A stretch of 64,000 nucleotides of DNA from Lentzea alba (GCF_011067745.1 NZ_JAAMPJ010000005.1:1-64000); one strand, 5' to 3'. Shown: positions 1 to 8,453, counted from the stretch's first letter. The notes: generated from the letters alone by a model not told the origin. Program-made: numbers and translations.

Positions 1-176
1 GATCGCTCCAGACGGAATATGTCTGGCAATCTGGTATTACTCTCAAAGGAACTACCTCGACGAGGAGGTAATTCATATATTACTGGCTGTGTTTCGGCAC
101 GCTGTTGAGTTCTCAAAGAACACGCGCTCACCGCAGTCACATCAGCTTTACGCTGACTTACTTCCGGGGCTTGTGT
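1..176 (-). other. rRNA operon leader (upstream of an off-window 16S gene)
   Basis: Read on the minus strand this is a non-coding leader running off the left edge. It contains a boxA-like antitermination element at 109-123 followed by the ACTCAACAG tail typical of actinobacterial rrn leaders. It also holds two short hairpins: a 6-bp stem at 53-58/65-70 and a 6-bp stem at 8-13/21-26. Two promoters lie just upstream. The 16S gene itself is not visible, so its presence beyond position 1 is inference from the leader. Confidence 0.7.
109..123 (-). promoter_or_regulatory. boxA-like antitermination site
   Basis: The minus strand reads GTGTTCTTTGAGAAC, close to boxA of actinobacterial rRNA leaders, where NusB/NusE-type complexes load to prevent premature termination. 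It lies about 60 bases downstream of the predicted start site of the proximal promoter, as expected for an rrn leader. Confidence 0.6.
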
Positions 177-182
177 TGCTGA

Positions 183-212
183 AGCTTATTTGGTCTCGCT
201 AGCCGGTGTCAA
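183..212 (-). promoter_or_regulatory. rRNA operon promoter, proximal
   Basis: On the minus strand a perfect -35 TTGACA (207-212) is followed after 18 bases by a -10 TAAGCT (183-188), matching the vegetative sigma-factor pattern of actinobacterial rrn promoters. Transcription should start near 176 and run leftwards into the boxA leader. Confidence 0.7.
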
Positions 213-300
213 ATCGGCCTCTAGGAGGCTCTTCTACTCCGGCTTTTTGCCAGGCCCGTTCCGGTTTGTATTTCCGGCCCGCTTCGCTCTGACATGGAGA

Positions 301-329
301 ACATTACACGGGCCTGTTTCGATCTCCAA
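301..329 (-). promoter_or_regulatory. candidate distal rRNA promoter
   Basis: On the minus strand TTGGAG (324-329) and TAATGT (301-306) are separated by 17 bases. Tandem promoters are usual in front of actinobacterial rRNA operons, which supports this weaker match. Confidence 0.4.
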
Positions 330-337
330 ATCGGGGG

Positions 338-372
338 GTCCTGGTAGCCGCGAAACGTGCGGCCACCAGGAC
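338..372 (-). terminator. hairpin after the first PL6 lyase gene
   Basis: An 8-bp stem (338-345/365-372) continues after one mismatch with 5 bp (347-351/359-363) around a 7-base loop. It lies 12 bases beyond the lyase stop codon and just before the rRNA promoters. No U-tract follows, so termination may be Rho-assisted. It probably insulates the rrn promoters from the lyase transcript. Confidence 0.5.
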
Positions 373-383
373 AAATGCCCGCG

Positions 384-1718
384 TCAGGGTGCGGAGACCC
401 CGACATCCGACGGAGTCAGCGGCTTCCGGGAAGCCATCGAGCTGTACTCGTCCGCCCCCACATCAGGCTTGCCGACACGGGACTGCGGGTCGAAGTCCTT
501 CGTCACGTACGAGTACGTACCCGCAGACGTCTCGATCGCCGGGCTACCGGAGGCGAGGCGCAGCAGACCGTTCGAGTCGCGCACCAGCTTCGGGTCGACC
601 GAGCGGTAGCCGGACGAGATGCCGGCGGTGCCACCCCAGATGATGTTGCCCTCGTACTTCACCGTCGAGCCGCTCATCATGTCGATGAACTTCGACGACG
701 AGCCCTTGATGATGTTGTTCGCGAACACGCAGTCCTTGGGCGCGTAGGTACTGGTGTCGCTCTCGACCACGGCTCCCGTTCCGACCAAGGTGTTGAACGC
801 GACGGTCACGCGGTCCGGCCGGTCGTGCAGCTTCGAGGTGGGGCCGCTGTCGGTCTCGGAGCCCTTGCCGAACACGATCGCCCGGTCACCCGAGTTCTCC
901 ACGTAGTTGTTGAACACCTTGTGGTCGTTCCCGTGGAACCGGATGCCGCTGCCGAACAGCAGGTTGCCCTCGACGACGGAGCGGTGGCCGTGACGCAGGA
1001 CGATGTAGCCCTTGCTGTTGCGGATGGTGTTGAAGCGGATCGTGTTGTCCGAGGCCTTCACCGAGATGGCCTCGGAATCGCCGTTGGCCTTGTCGAAGAG
1101 GTTGTTCTCGATGACCGCGTAGGCGGAGAGCTGTTGCTTGTAGCTGTAGCCGAGCCGGATCGACTCGCCGCCGTTCAACCCGCTGTAGCTGTGGTTGTAG
1201 AAGTAGTTGTGGTGGACCTTCGTCCGTTGGGCGATCTTGCCGTCCGGACCGGCGATCTGCAGGAACACGCCCTCGGTCGTGCGGTTCGAGAACGTGTTGT
1301 GGTCGACCTCGACGTCGTTGGCGCTCACCGTGAGCGAAGCACCACCCTTGTCGCCGTTGAACGTGGTGCGGGTGATGCGGGTCGCCTCCGCCGTCACGTC
1401 CAGCTTGCTCGTGCCGTCGAAGACGAAGCCCTCGATGGTCACGTTCCGGACCTTCCCGAACTCGAAGCCACCAGTGCTGAACACCGTGCGGCCGGCGTTC
1501 TTGGCCGCAATGGTGATCTTCGACTTGGTGATCTTGATCGGCTTGTCGGCGCGATGCACGCCGTTCGCCAGCTCGATGCGCTGACCATCGCGTGCCGAGT
1601 TGATCGCGGCCTGCAGAGAGGCGACGTTCGGCACGTTGACGACCGCCGCGTACGCGGTCGGCTGGACGAAGGACGACAGCAGGGCGGCCGCACCCACTGC
1701 GGCCAGTGATCGGATCAT
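384..1718 (-). CDS. secreted PL6-family polysaccharide lyase (copy 1)
   Basis: This 444-residue protein has a signal peptide of about 24 residues (hydrophobic core, AYA cleavage region) and a right-handed beta-helix of the PL6 lyase family (alginate lyase/chondroitinase B). NGGES begins at 182. The Lys/Arg pair needed for beta-elimination is visible as K221 (SVK) and R242 (LRHGHR), with the 21-residue spacing known for characterised PL6 enzymes. E216 is a likely calcium ligand. It should cleave uronate-containing polysaccharides outside the cell; the substrate (alginate, chondroitin/dermatan or other) cannot be told from sequence. A close paralogue lies immediately upstream on the same strand. 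Confidence 0.85.
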   Translation of the reverse strand: MIRSLAAVGAAALLSSFVQPTAYAAVVNVPNVASLQAAINSARDGQRIELANGVHRADKPIKITKSKITIAAKNAGRTVFSTGGFEFGKVRNVTIEGFVFDGTSKLDVTAEATRITRTTFNGDKGGASLTVSANDVEVDHNTFSNRTTEGVFLQIAGPDGKIAQRTKVHHNYFYNHSYSGLNGGESIRLGYSYKQQLSAYAVIENNLFDKANGDSEAISVKASDNTIRFNTIRNSKGYIVLRHGHRSVVEGNLLFGSGIRFHGNDHKVFNNYVENSGDRAIVFGKGSETDSGPTSKLHDRPDRVTVAFNTLVGTGAVVESDTSTYAPKDCVFANNIIKGSSSKFIDMMSGSTVKYEGNIIWGGTAGISSGYRSVDPKLVRDSNGLLRLASGSPAIETSAGTYSYVTKDFDPQSRVGKPDVGADEYSSMASRKPLTPSDVGVSAP

Positions 1719-1774
1719 TCGCCAACTCCTGTGGTGGCCCGTGGCGGCGGTGGACCGAAAGTACGGCGGAGTTG

Positions 1775-1819
1775 CGCAGGACGGGGCAGTTCGGTCACCG
1801 CCACTTGCCCCGTCCTGCG
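1775..1819 (-). terminator. strong hairpin between the two lyase genes
   Basis: A perfect 14-bp stem (1775-1788/1806-1819) with a 17-base loop lies 29 bases past the stop of the upstream lyase. No U-tract follows on the minus strand. It may end the copy 2 transcript or stabilise its 3' end. Confidence 0.5.
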
Positions 1820-1848
1820 GAAATGAGTCCGATGTCTGCCCTCAGGGG

Positions 1849-3195
1849 CTACGGCGCCGAGACGCCGACGTCGGCCTTGGTCAGCGGCTTGCGCGTCGCA
1901 GAAGTGCTGTGTTCGTCCGCACCGACGTCCGGCTTGCCCGAACGCGCCTGCGGGTCGAAGTCGCGCGTCACGTAGGAGTACGTGCCGGCCGACGCGTCGA
2001 TCGCCGGGCTGCCCGACGCGAGGCGCAGCAGGCCGTTGGCGTCCCGCACGAGCTTCGGGTCCGCCGACTTGTAGCCGGACGACGGCATGCTGCCGCCGGT
2101 GCCGCCCCAGATGACGTTGCCCTCGTACTTCACCGTCGACCCGCTGTGCATGGAGACGACGCCACCCGACGAGCCGCGGATGATGTTGTTCGCGAGCACG
2201 CAGTCCTTCGGCTTGAAGTCGCCGCCATCGCTGTCGACCACCGCGCCGGTGCCGATCAGCGTGTTGAACGCGACCGTCACGCGGTCCGGGCGGTCGTGCA
2301 GCTTCGAGGTCGGACCGCTGTCCGCTTCCTTGCCGGAACCGAACACCATCGCGCGGTCGCGGGTGTTCTCCACGTAGTTGTTGTAGATCTTGTGGTCGTT
2401 GCCGTGGAAGCGGATGCCGCTCTGGAACAGCAGGTTGCCCTCGACCGTGGTGCGGTGGCCGTGGCGCAGGACGATGTAGCCCTTGCTGTTGCGGATCGTG
2501 TTGTAGCGGACGATGTTGTCGGACGACTTGACCGAGATCGCCTCCGCGTCGCCGTCCGCCTTCTCGAACAGGTTGTACTCGACGATCGCGTTCGCCGACT
2601 TCGACTGCTTGTGGCTGTAGCCGAGCCGGATCGACTCGCCGCCGTTCGCGCCGGAGAACTGGTGGTTGTAGAAGTAGTTGTGGTGGATGTGCGTCCGCTT
2701 GGCGATCTCGCTGCCGGGGCCGGTGATCTGCAGGTACACGCCCTCGTTGGTGCGGTTCTGGAACGTGTTGTGGTCGACCTGCACGTCGTCGGCGCTCACG
2801 CTGAGCGAGGCGCCGCTCTTGTTCCCCGAGTAGGTGTTGCGGGTGATGCGGGTGGCCTGCGCCTCGGCCGGCACGTCCAGCTTGCTCGTGCCGTCGAAGA
2901 CGAAGCCCTCGATGGTCACGTTCTGGACGTTGCCGAGCTGAAAGCCACCGCTGGTGAACACCGTGCCGCCGACGCTCTGCGCGGCAACGGTGATACCTGA
3001 CTTGGTGATCTTGACGGGCTGGTCCGCCCGGTGCACGCCATCAGCGAGGACGAGGCGTTGACCTGGCCGGGCGGAGTCGATCGCGGCCTGGAGGGAGGAC
3101 ACGTTCGAGACGCCGACGACAGCCGCTTGGGCGGGGACGTGGACGAAGGACGACAGCAGGGCAACCGCGCCGACTGCGGTCAGTGATCGGATCAT
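1849..3195 (-). CDS. secreted PL6-family polysaccharide lyase (copy 2)
   Basis: This 448-residue paralogue of the downstream lyase shares its signal peptide (MIRSL start, AQA cleavage region), the NGGES motif, K223 and R244 with the same 21-residue spacing, and most of the beta-helix rungs. The open frame continues upstream, but the ATG at 3195 aligns exactly with the start of copy 1 and opens the signal peptide. The genes are separated by 130 bases containing a strong hairpin, so they may be transcribed separately. Tandem duplication is evident; the insertions in the loops suggest some divergence in substrate subsites. Confidence 0.85.
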   Translation of the reverse strand: MIRSLTAVGAVALLSSFVHVPAQAAVVGVSNVSSLQAAIDSARPGQRLVLADGVHRADQPVKITKSGITVAAQSVGGTVFTSGGFQLGNVQNVTIEGFVFDGTSKLDVPAEAQATRITRNTYSGNKSGASLSVSADDVQVDHNTFQNRTNEGVYLQITGPGSEIAKRTHIHHNYFYNHQFSGANGGESIRLGYSHKQSKSANAIVEYNLFEKADGDAEAISVKSSDNIVRYNTIRNSKGYIVLRHGHRTTVEGNLLFQSGIRFHGNDHKIYNNYVENTRDRAMVFGSGKEADSGPTSKLHDRPDRVTVAFNTLIGTGAVVDSDGGDFKPKDCVLANNIIRGSSGGVVSMHSGSTVKYEGNVIWGGTGGSMPSSGYKSADPKLVRDANGLLRLASGSPAIDASAGTYSYVTRDFDPQARSGKPDVGADEHSTSATRKPLTKADVGVSAP

Positions 3196-3239
3196 TCGCC
3201 AACTCCAGTGAAGGGTCGTCGGCGGCGGCGAACCGTAAG

Positions 3240-3674
3240 TTACCGCAAAATCCCGGCAGCTGGCGCAGTTCGGTACAAACCCAGGGCCGTATCGAGTGAG
3301 GGCACGCGCTCCAGTTGTCCGATGTCTGTGACAGGGAACCACTGCGCCAGATCGGTCGTGCCGCCTACTTCGTTCCGCAGCTCGCCACCCACGATCCGCA
3401 CCTCGTACATGATCCGGAGAGCGTGGTAGTCGCGGTCGGGTTCCTCTCGGAGCTCCGAGTCGATGCCGAGCAGCCGGACCACCTCGACGTCGAAGCCGGT
3501 CTCCTCCTCGAACTCGCGGATGACCCCGTCGTACGGGTGCTCGCCGTGGTCGATGCCGCCGCCGGGGAGGATCCAGCGCTTGCCCTTGGGACCGAGCCAG
3601 CGGGCCAACAGGATCTCGTCGTTGTCGTTGATGCACACCCCGTACGCGGCCACACGCTGCTTCTTCGCCCTCAT
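3240..3674 (-). CDS. Nudix hydrolase
   Basis: This 144-residue cytoplasmic protein contains a complete Nudix box starting at the GGG near residue 38 (G-x5-E-x7-REFEEETGF), which binds the metal and hydrolyses a nucleoside diphosphate linked to another moiety. The substrate cannot be predicted. It sits upstream of the lyase pair on the same strand, 44 bases from copy 2, and diverges from the SPFH operon. Confidence 0.85.
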   Translation of the reverse strand: MRAKKQRVAAYGVCINDNDEILLARWLGPKGKRWILPGGGIDHGEHPYDGVIREFEEETGFDVEVVRLLGIDSELREEPDRDYHALRIMYEVRIVGGELRNEVGGTTDLAQWFPVTDIGQLERVPSLDTALGLYRTAPAAGILR

Positions 3675-3706
3675 GCGGATCAGCCTAGCTGGCGATCACT
3701 CCGAAA

Positions 3707-3720
3707 AAGTGATATCACTT
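3707..3720. promoter_or_regulatory. 14-bp perfect palindrome upstream of the SPFH/RHH operon
   Basis: AAGTGATATCACTT is a perfect palindrome in an AT-rich stretch of an otherwise GC-rich region, 27 bases before the SPFH start codon. Outer hexamers CTAGCT (3685-3690) and AGCTAG (3721-3726) add further symmetry. It is a likely operator. The ribbon-helix-helix protein of the same operon is the obvious candidate ligand, but this is inference. Confidence 0.55.
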
Positions 3721-3746
3721 AGCTAGTAATTCGATAGGGGGTTCCG

Positions 3747-4679
3747 ATGAGCGCAACGATCGACACGACAGTGCACATGCCGGCGCCTGCCGTGCGCGAG
3801 AAGCACGCACGGGAGCTGCCCGGTCTGCCGATGTTCTTCGCAGGACTGGTGGTGGTCGCGGTGAGCGTGTGGGTGTTCGTGCAGGGGATCATGGCCGCGG
3901 AGGCGGGCAACACCGACCCGTCGGCGGGGGTCCTCATCACCGCGTTGCTGTTGTTCCTGGCAGCGGCGCTGATCATGAGAGGGCTGTTCACCGTGGCGCC
4001 GGGTGAGGCGCGGGTCCTGCAGTTCCTCGGCCGTTACGTGGGCACGGTGCGCACGGACGGTCTGCGGTGGGCGAACCCGTTCACCACACGACAGAAGATC
4101 TCGACCCGGATCCGCAACCACGAGACGGCGACGCTCAAGGTCAACGACGCGGACGGCAACCCGATCGACATCGCAGCCGTGGTCGTGTGGCATGTCGATG
4201 ACACTGCGCGCGCACGGTTCGAGGTGGACGACTTCGTGCGGTTCGTCGGCATCCAGACCGAGACCGCCGTACGGCACATCGCGAACAGCTACCCGTACGA
4301 CAACCACGAGGAAACCGGGTTGTCGTTGCGGGAGAACGCCGACGAGATCACTGAGACGCTCGCGATCGAGATCTCGGCACGGGTGCAGTCCGCGGGCGTG
4401 ACGGTGATCGAGTCGCGCCTCACCCACCTCGCGTACGCACCCGAGATCGCGCACGCGATGTTGCAGCGGCAGCAGGCGAACGCGGTCGTGGCGGCGCGGA
4501 CGCGGATCGTCGAGGGCGCCGTCGGCATGGTCGAGCTCGCGCTGCACCGGCTCGCCGAGCACGACGTCGTCGAACTCGACGAGGAGCGCAAGGCGGCGAT
4601 GGTGTCGAACCTGCTCGTCGTCCTGTGTGGTGATCGATCCACCCAGCCCGTGGTGAACGCCGGTTCGCTCTACACCTGA
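3747..4679 (+). CDS. SPFH/band 7 (stomatin-like) membrane protein
   Basis: This 310-residue protein has two predicted membrane segments near residues 27-47 and 60-80, followed by an SPFH/prohibitin-homology domain (about 81-260) that begins with [16 protein letters not shown] and includes the conserved [18 protein letters not shown] strand. Family members oligomerise at membranes and act as scaffolds. The stop codon overlaps the start of the ribbon-helix-helix gene by one base (TGATG), so the two are translationally coupled. The exact role in actinobacteria is unknown. Confidence 0.85.
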   Translation: MSATIDTTVHMPAPAVREKHARELPGLPMFFAGLVVVAVSVWVFVQGIMAAEAGNTDPSAGVLITALLLFLAAALIMRGLFTVAPGEARVLQFLGRYVGTVRTDGLRWANPFTTRQKISTRIRNHETATLKVNDADGNPIDIAAVVVWHVDDTARARFEVDDFVRFVGIQTETAVRHIANSYPYDNHEETGLSLRENADEITETLAIEISARVQSAGVTVIESRLTHLAYAPEIAHAMLQRQQANAVVAARTRIVEGAVGMVELALHRLAEHDVVELDEERKAAMVSNLLVVLCGDRSTQPVVNAGSLYT

Positions 4680-4897
4680 TGGCTGAGCGTAAAAGCGTTC
4701 TGCTCAGGCTCGATCCGGCCGTGCACGACGCGTTGAGCAGGTGGGCGAACGACGAGTTGCGCAGCACCAACGCGCAGATCGAGTTCCTGCTGCGGCGTGC
4801 GCTGGCGGAGGCGGGCCGGTTGCCCGGCGAGGCGAAGAAGATGCCTCGCCGCGGCCGGCCGCCGAAAAAGCCCGTAGACGAACCGGATGCGTCTTAG
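4679..4897 (+). CDS. ribbon-helix-helix (HicB/Arc-like) DNA-binding protein with AT-hook tail
   Basis: This 72-residue protein has a ribbon-helix-helix domain in residues 5-45 (strand SVLLRLD, then two helices). A basic tail carries PRRGRPPKKP, which contains the RGRP core of an AT-hook. It probably binds DNA as a dimer and may autoregulate through the palindrome upstream of the SPFH gene. Some annotations call such proteins HicB-type antitoxins, but no toxin gene is adjacent here. The stop codon overlaps the stop of the convergent deacetylase gene. Confidence 0.75.
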   Translation: MAERKSVLLRLDPAVHDALSRWANDELRSTNAQIEFLLRRALAEAGRLPGEAKKMPRRGRPPKKPVDEPDAS

Positions 4898-5634
4898 AGC
4901 TCCGGCGGTGCCTGCAGGTCATGGGCGCGGAAGAGCACGGCGTGCTCCACGCCCATGGCCTTGCCGCTCATCGCGAGGAACTGCGGGATGAAGTCCGCCG
5001 GGGCCGGGTGATCCGGAAGCGCGGCCAGGTACGCGGCGTGTGCTTCGAGCGAGGCGACGCCGCGGCGCAGCGGGTCACCCGTCACGTCGACGCCGTGGGT
5101 CGCGCCGGAGTCGGCCAGCGCGGGGGTGATGTACCAGCGCGGGGAATGCGGTTCGAGGCCCTCGTCGTCGATCTGCTCCGGGAAGACCCAGCGGTTGCCC
5201 GCGTCGCGCAGCGCGTCGAGGGTCGCGAGCCCGGTCGCGCGGTGATCGGCCTGGTCGAACCCGTAGGGCGTCTCGACCTCGAAGCCGCAGCCGAACACGA
5301 CGTCGGGCTTGAACCGGCGGATCTCCCGGCAGATGTCCCTCCTCAGGTCGAGGCCGTAGACGAGCACGCCGTCGGGATGTTCGAGCACGGTCAGGTGCCC
5401 GACGCCGACGACGGCGCAGGCGGCCTGCTGTTCGGCGACGCGCAGGCGGGCCGTCTCCTCGGGATGGTTCGGCATCCCGGCCTCGCCGCGGGTGAGCAAC
5501 AGGTAACCGACCTCGATGCCGCGTTCGGTCCACCGGGCGACGGCAGCGGACGTGCCGTACTCCATGTCATCGGGGTGCGCGACGACGCAGAGCACGCGGT
5601 GGAACGTCTCCTCGGGGAGAGCAGGCAATGTCAT
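4894..5634 (-). CDS. PIG-L family deacetylase
   Basis: This 246-residue zinc-dependent N-acetylglucosaminyl deacetylase-like protein carries AHPDDMEYG near residue 15 (metal-binding His and Asp-Asp) and a DHRATG motif with a further metal ligand. Relatives deacetylate GlcNAc conjugates, including steps in mycothiol synthesis and metabolism, but the substrate here is unknown. The open frame extends further upstream; the ATG at 5634 is chosen because it directly precedes the conserved fold. Confidence 0.85.
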   Translation of the reverse strand: MTLPALPEETFHRVLCVVAHPDDMEYGTSAAVARWTERGIEVGYLLLTRGEAGMPNHPEETARLRVAEQQAACAVVGVGHLTVLEHPDGVLVYGLDLRRDICREIRRFKPDVVFGCGFEVETPYGFDQADHRATGLATLDALRDAGNRWVFPEQIDDEGLEPHSPRWYITPALADSGATHGVDVTGDPLRRGVASLEAHAAYLAALPDHPAPADFIPQFLAMSGKAMGVEHAVLFRAHDLQAPPEL

Positions 5635-5687
5635 GCGGCCATCTTTCTCCGCTTCGGAGCATGCCGCAGCCAAGTGGCTGAACAGGC

Positions 5688-5705
5688 GTTTCACCAGCAT
5701 GAAAC
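5688..5705. promoter_or_regulatory. inverted repeat upstream of the GH3 gene
   Basis: GTTTCA (5688-5693) and TGAAAC (5700-5705) are separated by six bases, about 100 bases before the GH3 start. Sugar-responsive LacI-type repressors often bind such sites in front of glycosidase genes. No regulator gene is adjacent, so this is only a candidate operator. Confidence 0.35.
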
Positions 5706-5804
5706 CGCTTCCACGGAGTTCCTCCGTTCGGGGGTGTCTTCGTCCGACTCCTCCACGCGATCGTGTGCGGCGGGCGCACGGGAACGTGTGGAGGAGTCTT
5801 GTCT

Positions 5805-8063
5805 TTGTTTTCCCGCAGGCGCGCCGGGCTCGGCGTGCTGGGCGTTGCTGTGGTGATCGCGTCGCTGACACCGGCCGGTGGTGTGGCCGCCGGCAAAGAG
5901 ATCTATCTGGACCCTCGTGCGTCGACCGAGCGGCGGGTCGAGGACCTGCTGCGGAGAATGACGGTCGAGGAGAAGATCGGGCAGATGGCCCAGATCCGCG
6001 TCGGGAAGCTGCGCGGTGACTGCAACAACGCCAACGGGCCGTTGGTCGAGACCTGCCTGAAGGCGGTGCTCTCGGACGCGCACGTGGGCTCGATCCTGTC
6101 CGGTGGCGGCGACGCGCCGGTGGAGAACACGCCCAGGGCGTGGGCCGAGATGAACAACGCGATCCAGCGGTATGCGTTGGAGCACAACAGGTTGAGGATC
6201 CCGATCATCTACGGCGCCGATGGCGTGCACGGGCACAACAACGTCATCTCCGCGACGATGTTCCCGCATCAGATCGGTCTTGGCGCGACGTGGAACCCCG
6301 CGTTGCAGGAGCAGATCGGTGTGTCCGCGTCGAAGGCGTTGCGCGCGACTGGTGTGTTCTGGAACTTCGCGCCGGTCTCGGACATCGCGCGTGACACGCG
6401 TTGGGGCCGTTACTACGAGACGTACAGCGAGGACTCGTTCCTGGCCGGGCAACTGGCGGCGGCGAACGTGCGCGGGCAGCAGTCCGAGGTGGACGACACC
6501 GCGCAGCTGGCCGCCACCGCCAAGCACTTCGCGGGGTACTCGGCGCCGGCGAACGGGCACGACCGCGCCGCCGCGCAGATTCCGATCCGGCAGCTGCAGG
6601 ACGTCGTGCTGCCGTCGTTCCAGGCGCAGTTCGACGCTGGTGTGCGCACTGTGATGATCAACTCCGGCTCGGTCAACGGGGTGCCGGTGCACGCGTCGAA
6701 GTACATGCTGCAGAAGCAGCTTCGGGACCGCATGGGCTTCAAGGGCGTCGCGGTCTCGGACTGGCAGGACATGAAGTACCTGGTGGACCGGCACAAGGTG
6801 GCGCCGGACTACAAGACGGCGATCGCGATGAGCGTCAACGCCGGTGTCGACATGGCGATGGAACCGTCCAACGCGGCCGAGTTCACGTCGTTGCTGCTGG
6901 CGAACGTTCGCGATGGTTCCGTGTCGCGGGGGCGGATCGACCAGGCCGTGCGGCGGGTGCTCAAGCTCAAGTTCGACCTCGGGCTGTTCGAGAAGCCGTA
7001 CGTGGACCCGGCGAAGGCCGACGGCGCCGTGGTGAACGCGGATCGCTCGCTCGCACGTCGGGCGGCCGCCGACGGCACCGTGCTGCTGAAGAACGACGGC
7101 GTGCTGCCGTTGCCCACGTCGGCCAAGAAGATCGTCGTGACCGGTGAGACCGCGGACGACGTGCGCCGCCAGCTCGGTGGCTGGACGGTCGAGTGGCAGG
7201 GCGTGCCGGACGACTCGCCGCTGCCGCCGACCGCGACCGTGCTGACCGGTGTTCGCGAAGCTGTTCCGGGTGCGTCCGTGGTGCACGCCGCGACTCCTGC
7301 TGCTGCGGTGGCGGACGCTGCCGATGCAGATGCGGTCGTCGTCGTCCTGGGTGAGAAGCCCGGTGCGGAGGGGCCTGCCGACACGGAGAACCCAGTGCTG
7401 ACCGCGGAGCAGCAGGCGTGGGTCGACGCGGTGCAGGCGACCGGCAAGCCGGTGGTCGTGGTGCTGCTGACCGCGCGTCCGCAGGTGCTCGGTGCGGTGG
7501 CGGACGCGAACGCGCTGGTCGCGGGCTGGCTGCCAGGCAGTGAGGGTGGGCGGGCGATCGCGGACGTGCTGTTCGGCGCGGTGAACCCGAGCGGCAAGCT
7601 GCCGGTGTCGTGGCCTCGGACGTTGGGTGACCCGACGCTCACCTACGACCAGCTGCCCGGCGCGAACACGTCGGCTTCCGCCAAGTACGACCCGCTCTAT
7701 CCGTTCGGGCACGGGCTGTCGTACACGTCGTTCACGACCTCTGGGACGTCCGTGTCCGTTGATCGTCGTGACGGCGTGGTGAAGTTCACGGTGGCGAACA
7801 CCGGTGCGCGCGCTGGCACCGTCGTGGTGCCGGTGTACGTGCGTCAGCCGGCCTCTCCCGTGCTCACGCCCGACGCACGGCTGGTCGGTTTCACACGCGT
7901 AGAACTCGCTGCGGGACAGTCGAAGCAGGTCGAGGTGTCGTTCAAGCTCTCGCAGCTGGCGCTGACCGTCGGCGACGTGGACGGCGACGGACGGTGTGAG
8001 GTCGCGCGCGGCGGTTACGAGGCGGTGGTGGGCGCCGAGAAGGCCGCCTTCACGGTGCGCTGA
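5805..8063 (+). CDS. secreted GH3 beta-glycosidase (beta-glucosidase-like)
   Basis: This roughly 752-residue protein starts at a TTG (5805) placed 8 bases after a strong GGAGGAG. An upstream in-frame GTG at 5763 is possible but lacks a good Shine-Dalgarno. The N-terminus FSRRRAGLG followed by a hydrophobic run is a signal peptide with paired arginines. The GH3 N-terminal barrel contains GFKGVAVSDW with nucleophile D319, followed by the C-terminal GH3 domain and a fibronectin-III-like end. It should release terminal beta-linked sugars (glucose, possibly xylose) from oligosaccharides outside the cell. It diverges from the deacetylase gene. Confidence 0.88.
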   Translation: MFSRRRAGLGVLGVAVVIASLTPAGGVAAGKEIYLDPRASTERRVEDLLRRMTVEEKIGQMAQIRVGKLRGDCNNANGPLVETCLKAVLSDAHVGSILSGGGDAPVENTPRAWAEMNNAIQRYALEHNRLRIPIIYGADGVHGHNNVISATMFPHQIGLGATWNPALQEQIGVSASKALRATGVFWNFAPVSDIARDTRWGRYYETYSEDSFLAGQLAAANVRGQQSEVDDTAQLAATAKHFAGYSAPANGHDRAAAQIPIRQLQDVVLPSFQAQFDAGVRTVMINSGSVNGVPVHASKYMLQKQLRDRMGFKGVAVSDWQDMKYLVDRHKVAPDYKTAIAMSVNAGVDMAMEPSNAAEFTSLLLANVRDGSVSRGRIDQAVRRVLKLKFDLGLFEKPYVDPAKADGAVVNADRSLARRAAADGTVLLKNDGVLPLPTSAKKIVVTGETADDVRRQLGGWTVEWQGVPDDSPLPPTATVLTGVREAVPGASVVHAATPAAAVADAADADAVVVVLGEKPGAEGPADTENPVLTAEQQAWVDAVQATGKPVVVVLLTARPQVLGAVADANALVAGWLPGSEGGRAIADVLFGAVNPSGKLPVSWPRTLGDPTLTYDQLPGANTSASAKYDPLYPFGHGLSYTSFTTSGTSVSVDRRDGVVKFTVANTGARAGTVVVPVYVRQPASPVLTPDARLVGFTRVELAAGQSKQVEVSFKLSQLALTVGDVDGDGRCEVARGGYEAVVGAEKAAFTVR

Positions 8064-8078
8064 GCTGGCCTGATATCC

Positions 8079-8146
8079 TTCGTCGTCGTGAACGCGCGGC
8101 GCTCCGCCGTGGAGGAGAGCCGGCCCCTGGCCGGTGCCGACGAAGC
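8079..8146 (+). promoter_or_regulatory. candidate three-way-junction leader of rpsT
   Basis: An 8-bp closing stem (8079-8086/8139-8146) encloses two perfect hairpins: 8098-8102/8106-8110 and 8121-8126/8130-8135. A purine-rich, Shine-Dalgarno-like stretch (8111-8120) joins them. It lies 40 bases upstream of the rpsT start. Ribosomal protein genes are often autoregulated by such leaders, so this may bind S20. A possible -10 (TGATAT, 8072-8077) would start transcription inside the closing stem, which weakens the model unless the promoter lies further upstream. Confidence 0.4.
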
Positions 8147-8186
8147 GCGTCACGAACTCCGGTTTCGACAAGAAGGGTGATGTCGC

Positions 8187-8453
8187 ATGGCGAACATCAA
8201 GTCCCAGCTCAAGCGGATCAAGACCAACGAGAAGGCGCGCCTGCGCAACAAGTCGGTCAAGTCGTCCCTCAAGACGGCCATCCGCAAGTTCCGCGAGGCT
8301 GCCGAGGCCGGTGACAAGGCGAAGGCCCTGGAGCTGCTGCAGGACGCGTCCCGCAAGCTCGACAAGGCCGCCACCAAGGGCGTCATCCACGCCAACCAGG
8401 CCGCCAACAAGAAGTCGGCGATGGCCCTGCGCGCGAACGCCCTCGAGGGCTGA
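8187..8453 (+). CDS. rpsT: 30S ribosomal protein S20
   Basis: This 88-residue basic helical protein begins [10 protein letters not shown] and has the alanine/lysine-rich helices typical of S20, which binds 16S rRNA in the body of the small subunit. A Shine-Dalgarno (AGAAGGGTGATG) precedes the ATG. A strong intrinsic terminator follows. In many actinobacteria rpsT is next to holA; here a P450 and a methyltransferase gene lie between them. Confidence 0.97.
   Translation: MANIKSQLKRIKTNEKARLRNKSVKSSLKTAIRKFREAAEAGDKAKALELLQDASRKLDKAATKGVIHANQAANKKSAMALRANALEG

Noticed and set aside
4679-4897. HicAB toxin-antitoxin module
   Set aside because: The RHH protein resembles HicB-type antitoxins, but no HicA-like toxin gene is adjacent; it is coupled to the SPFH gene instead.
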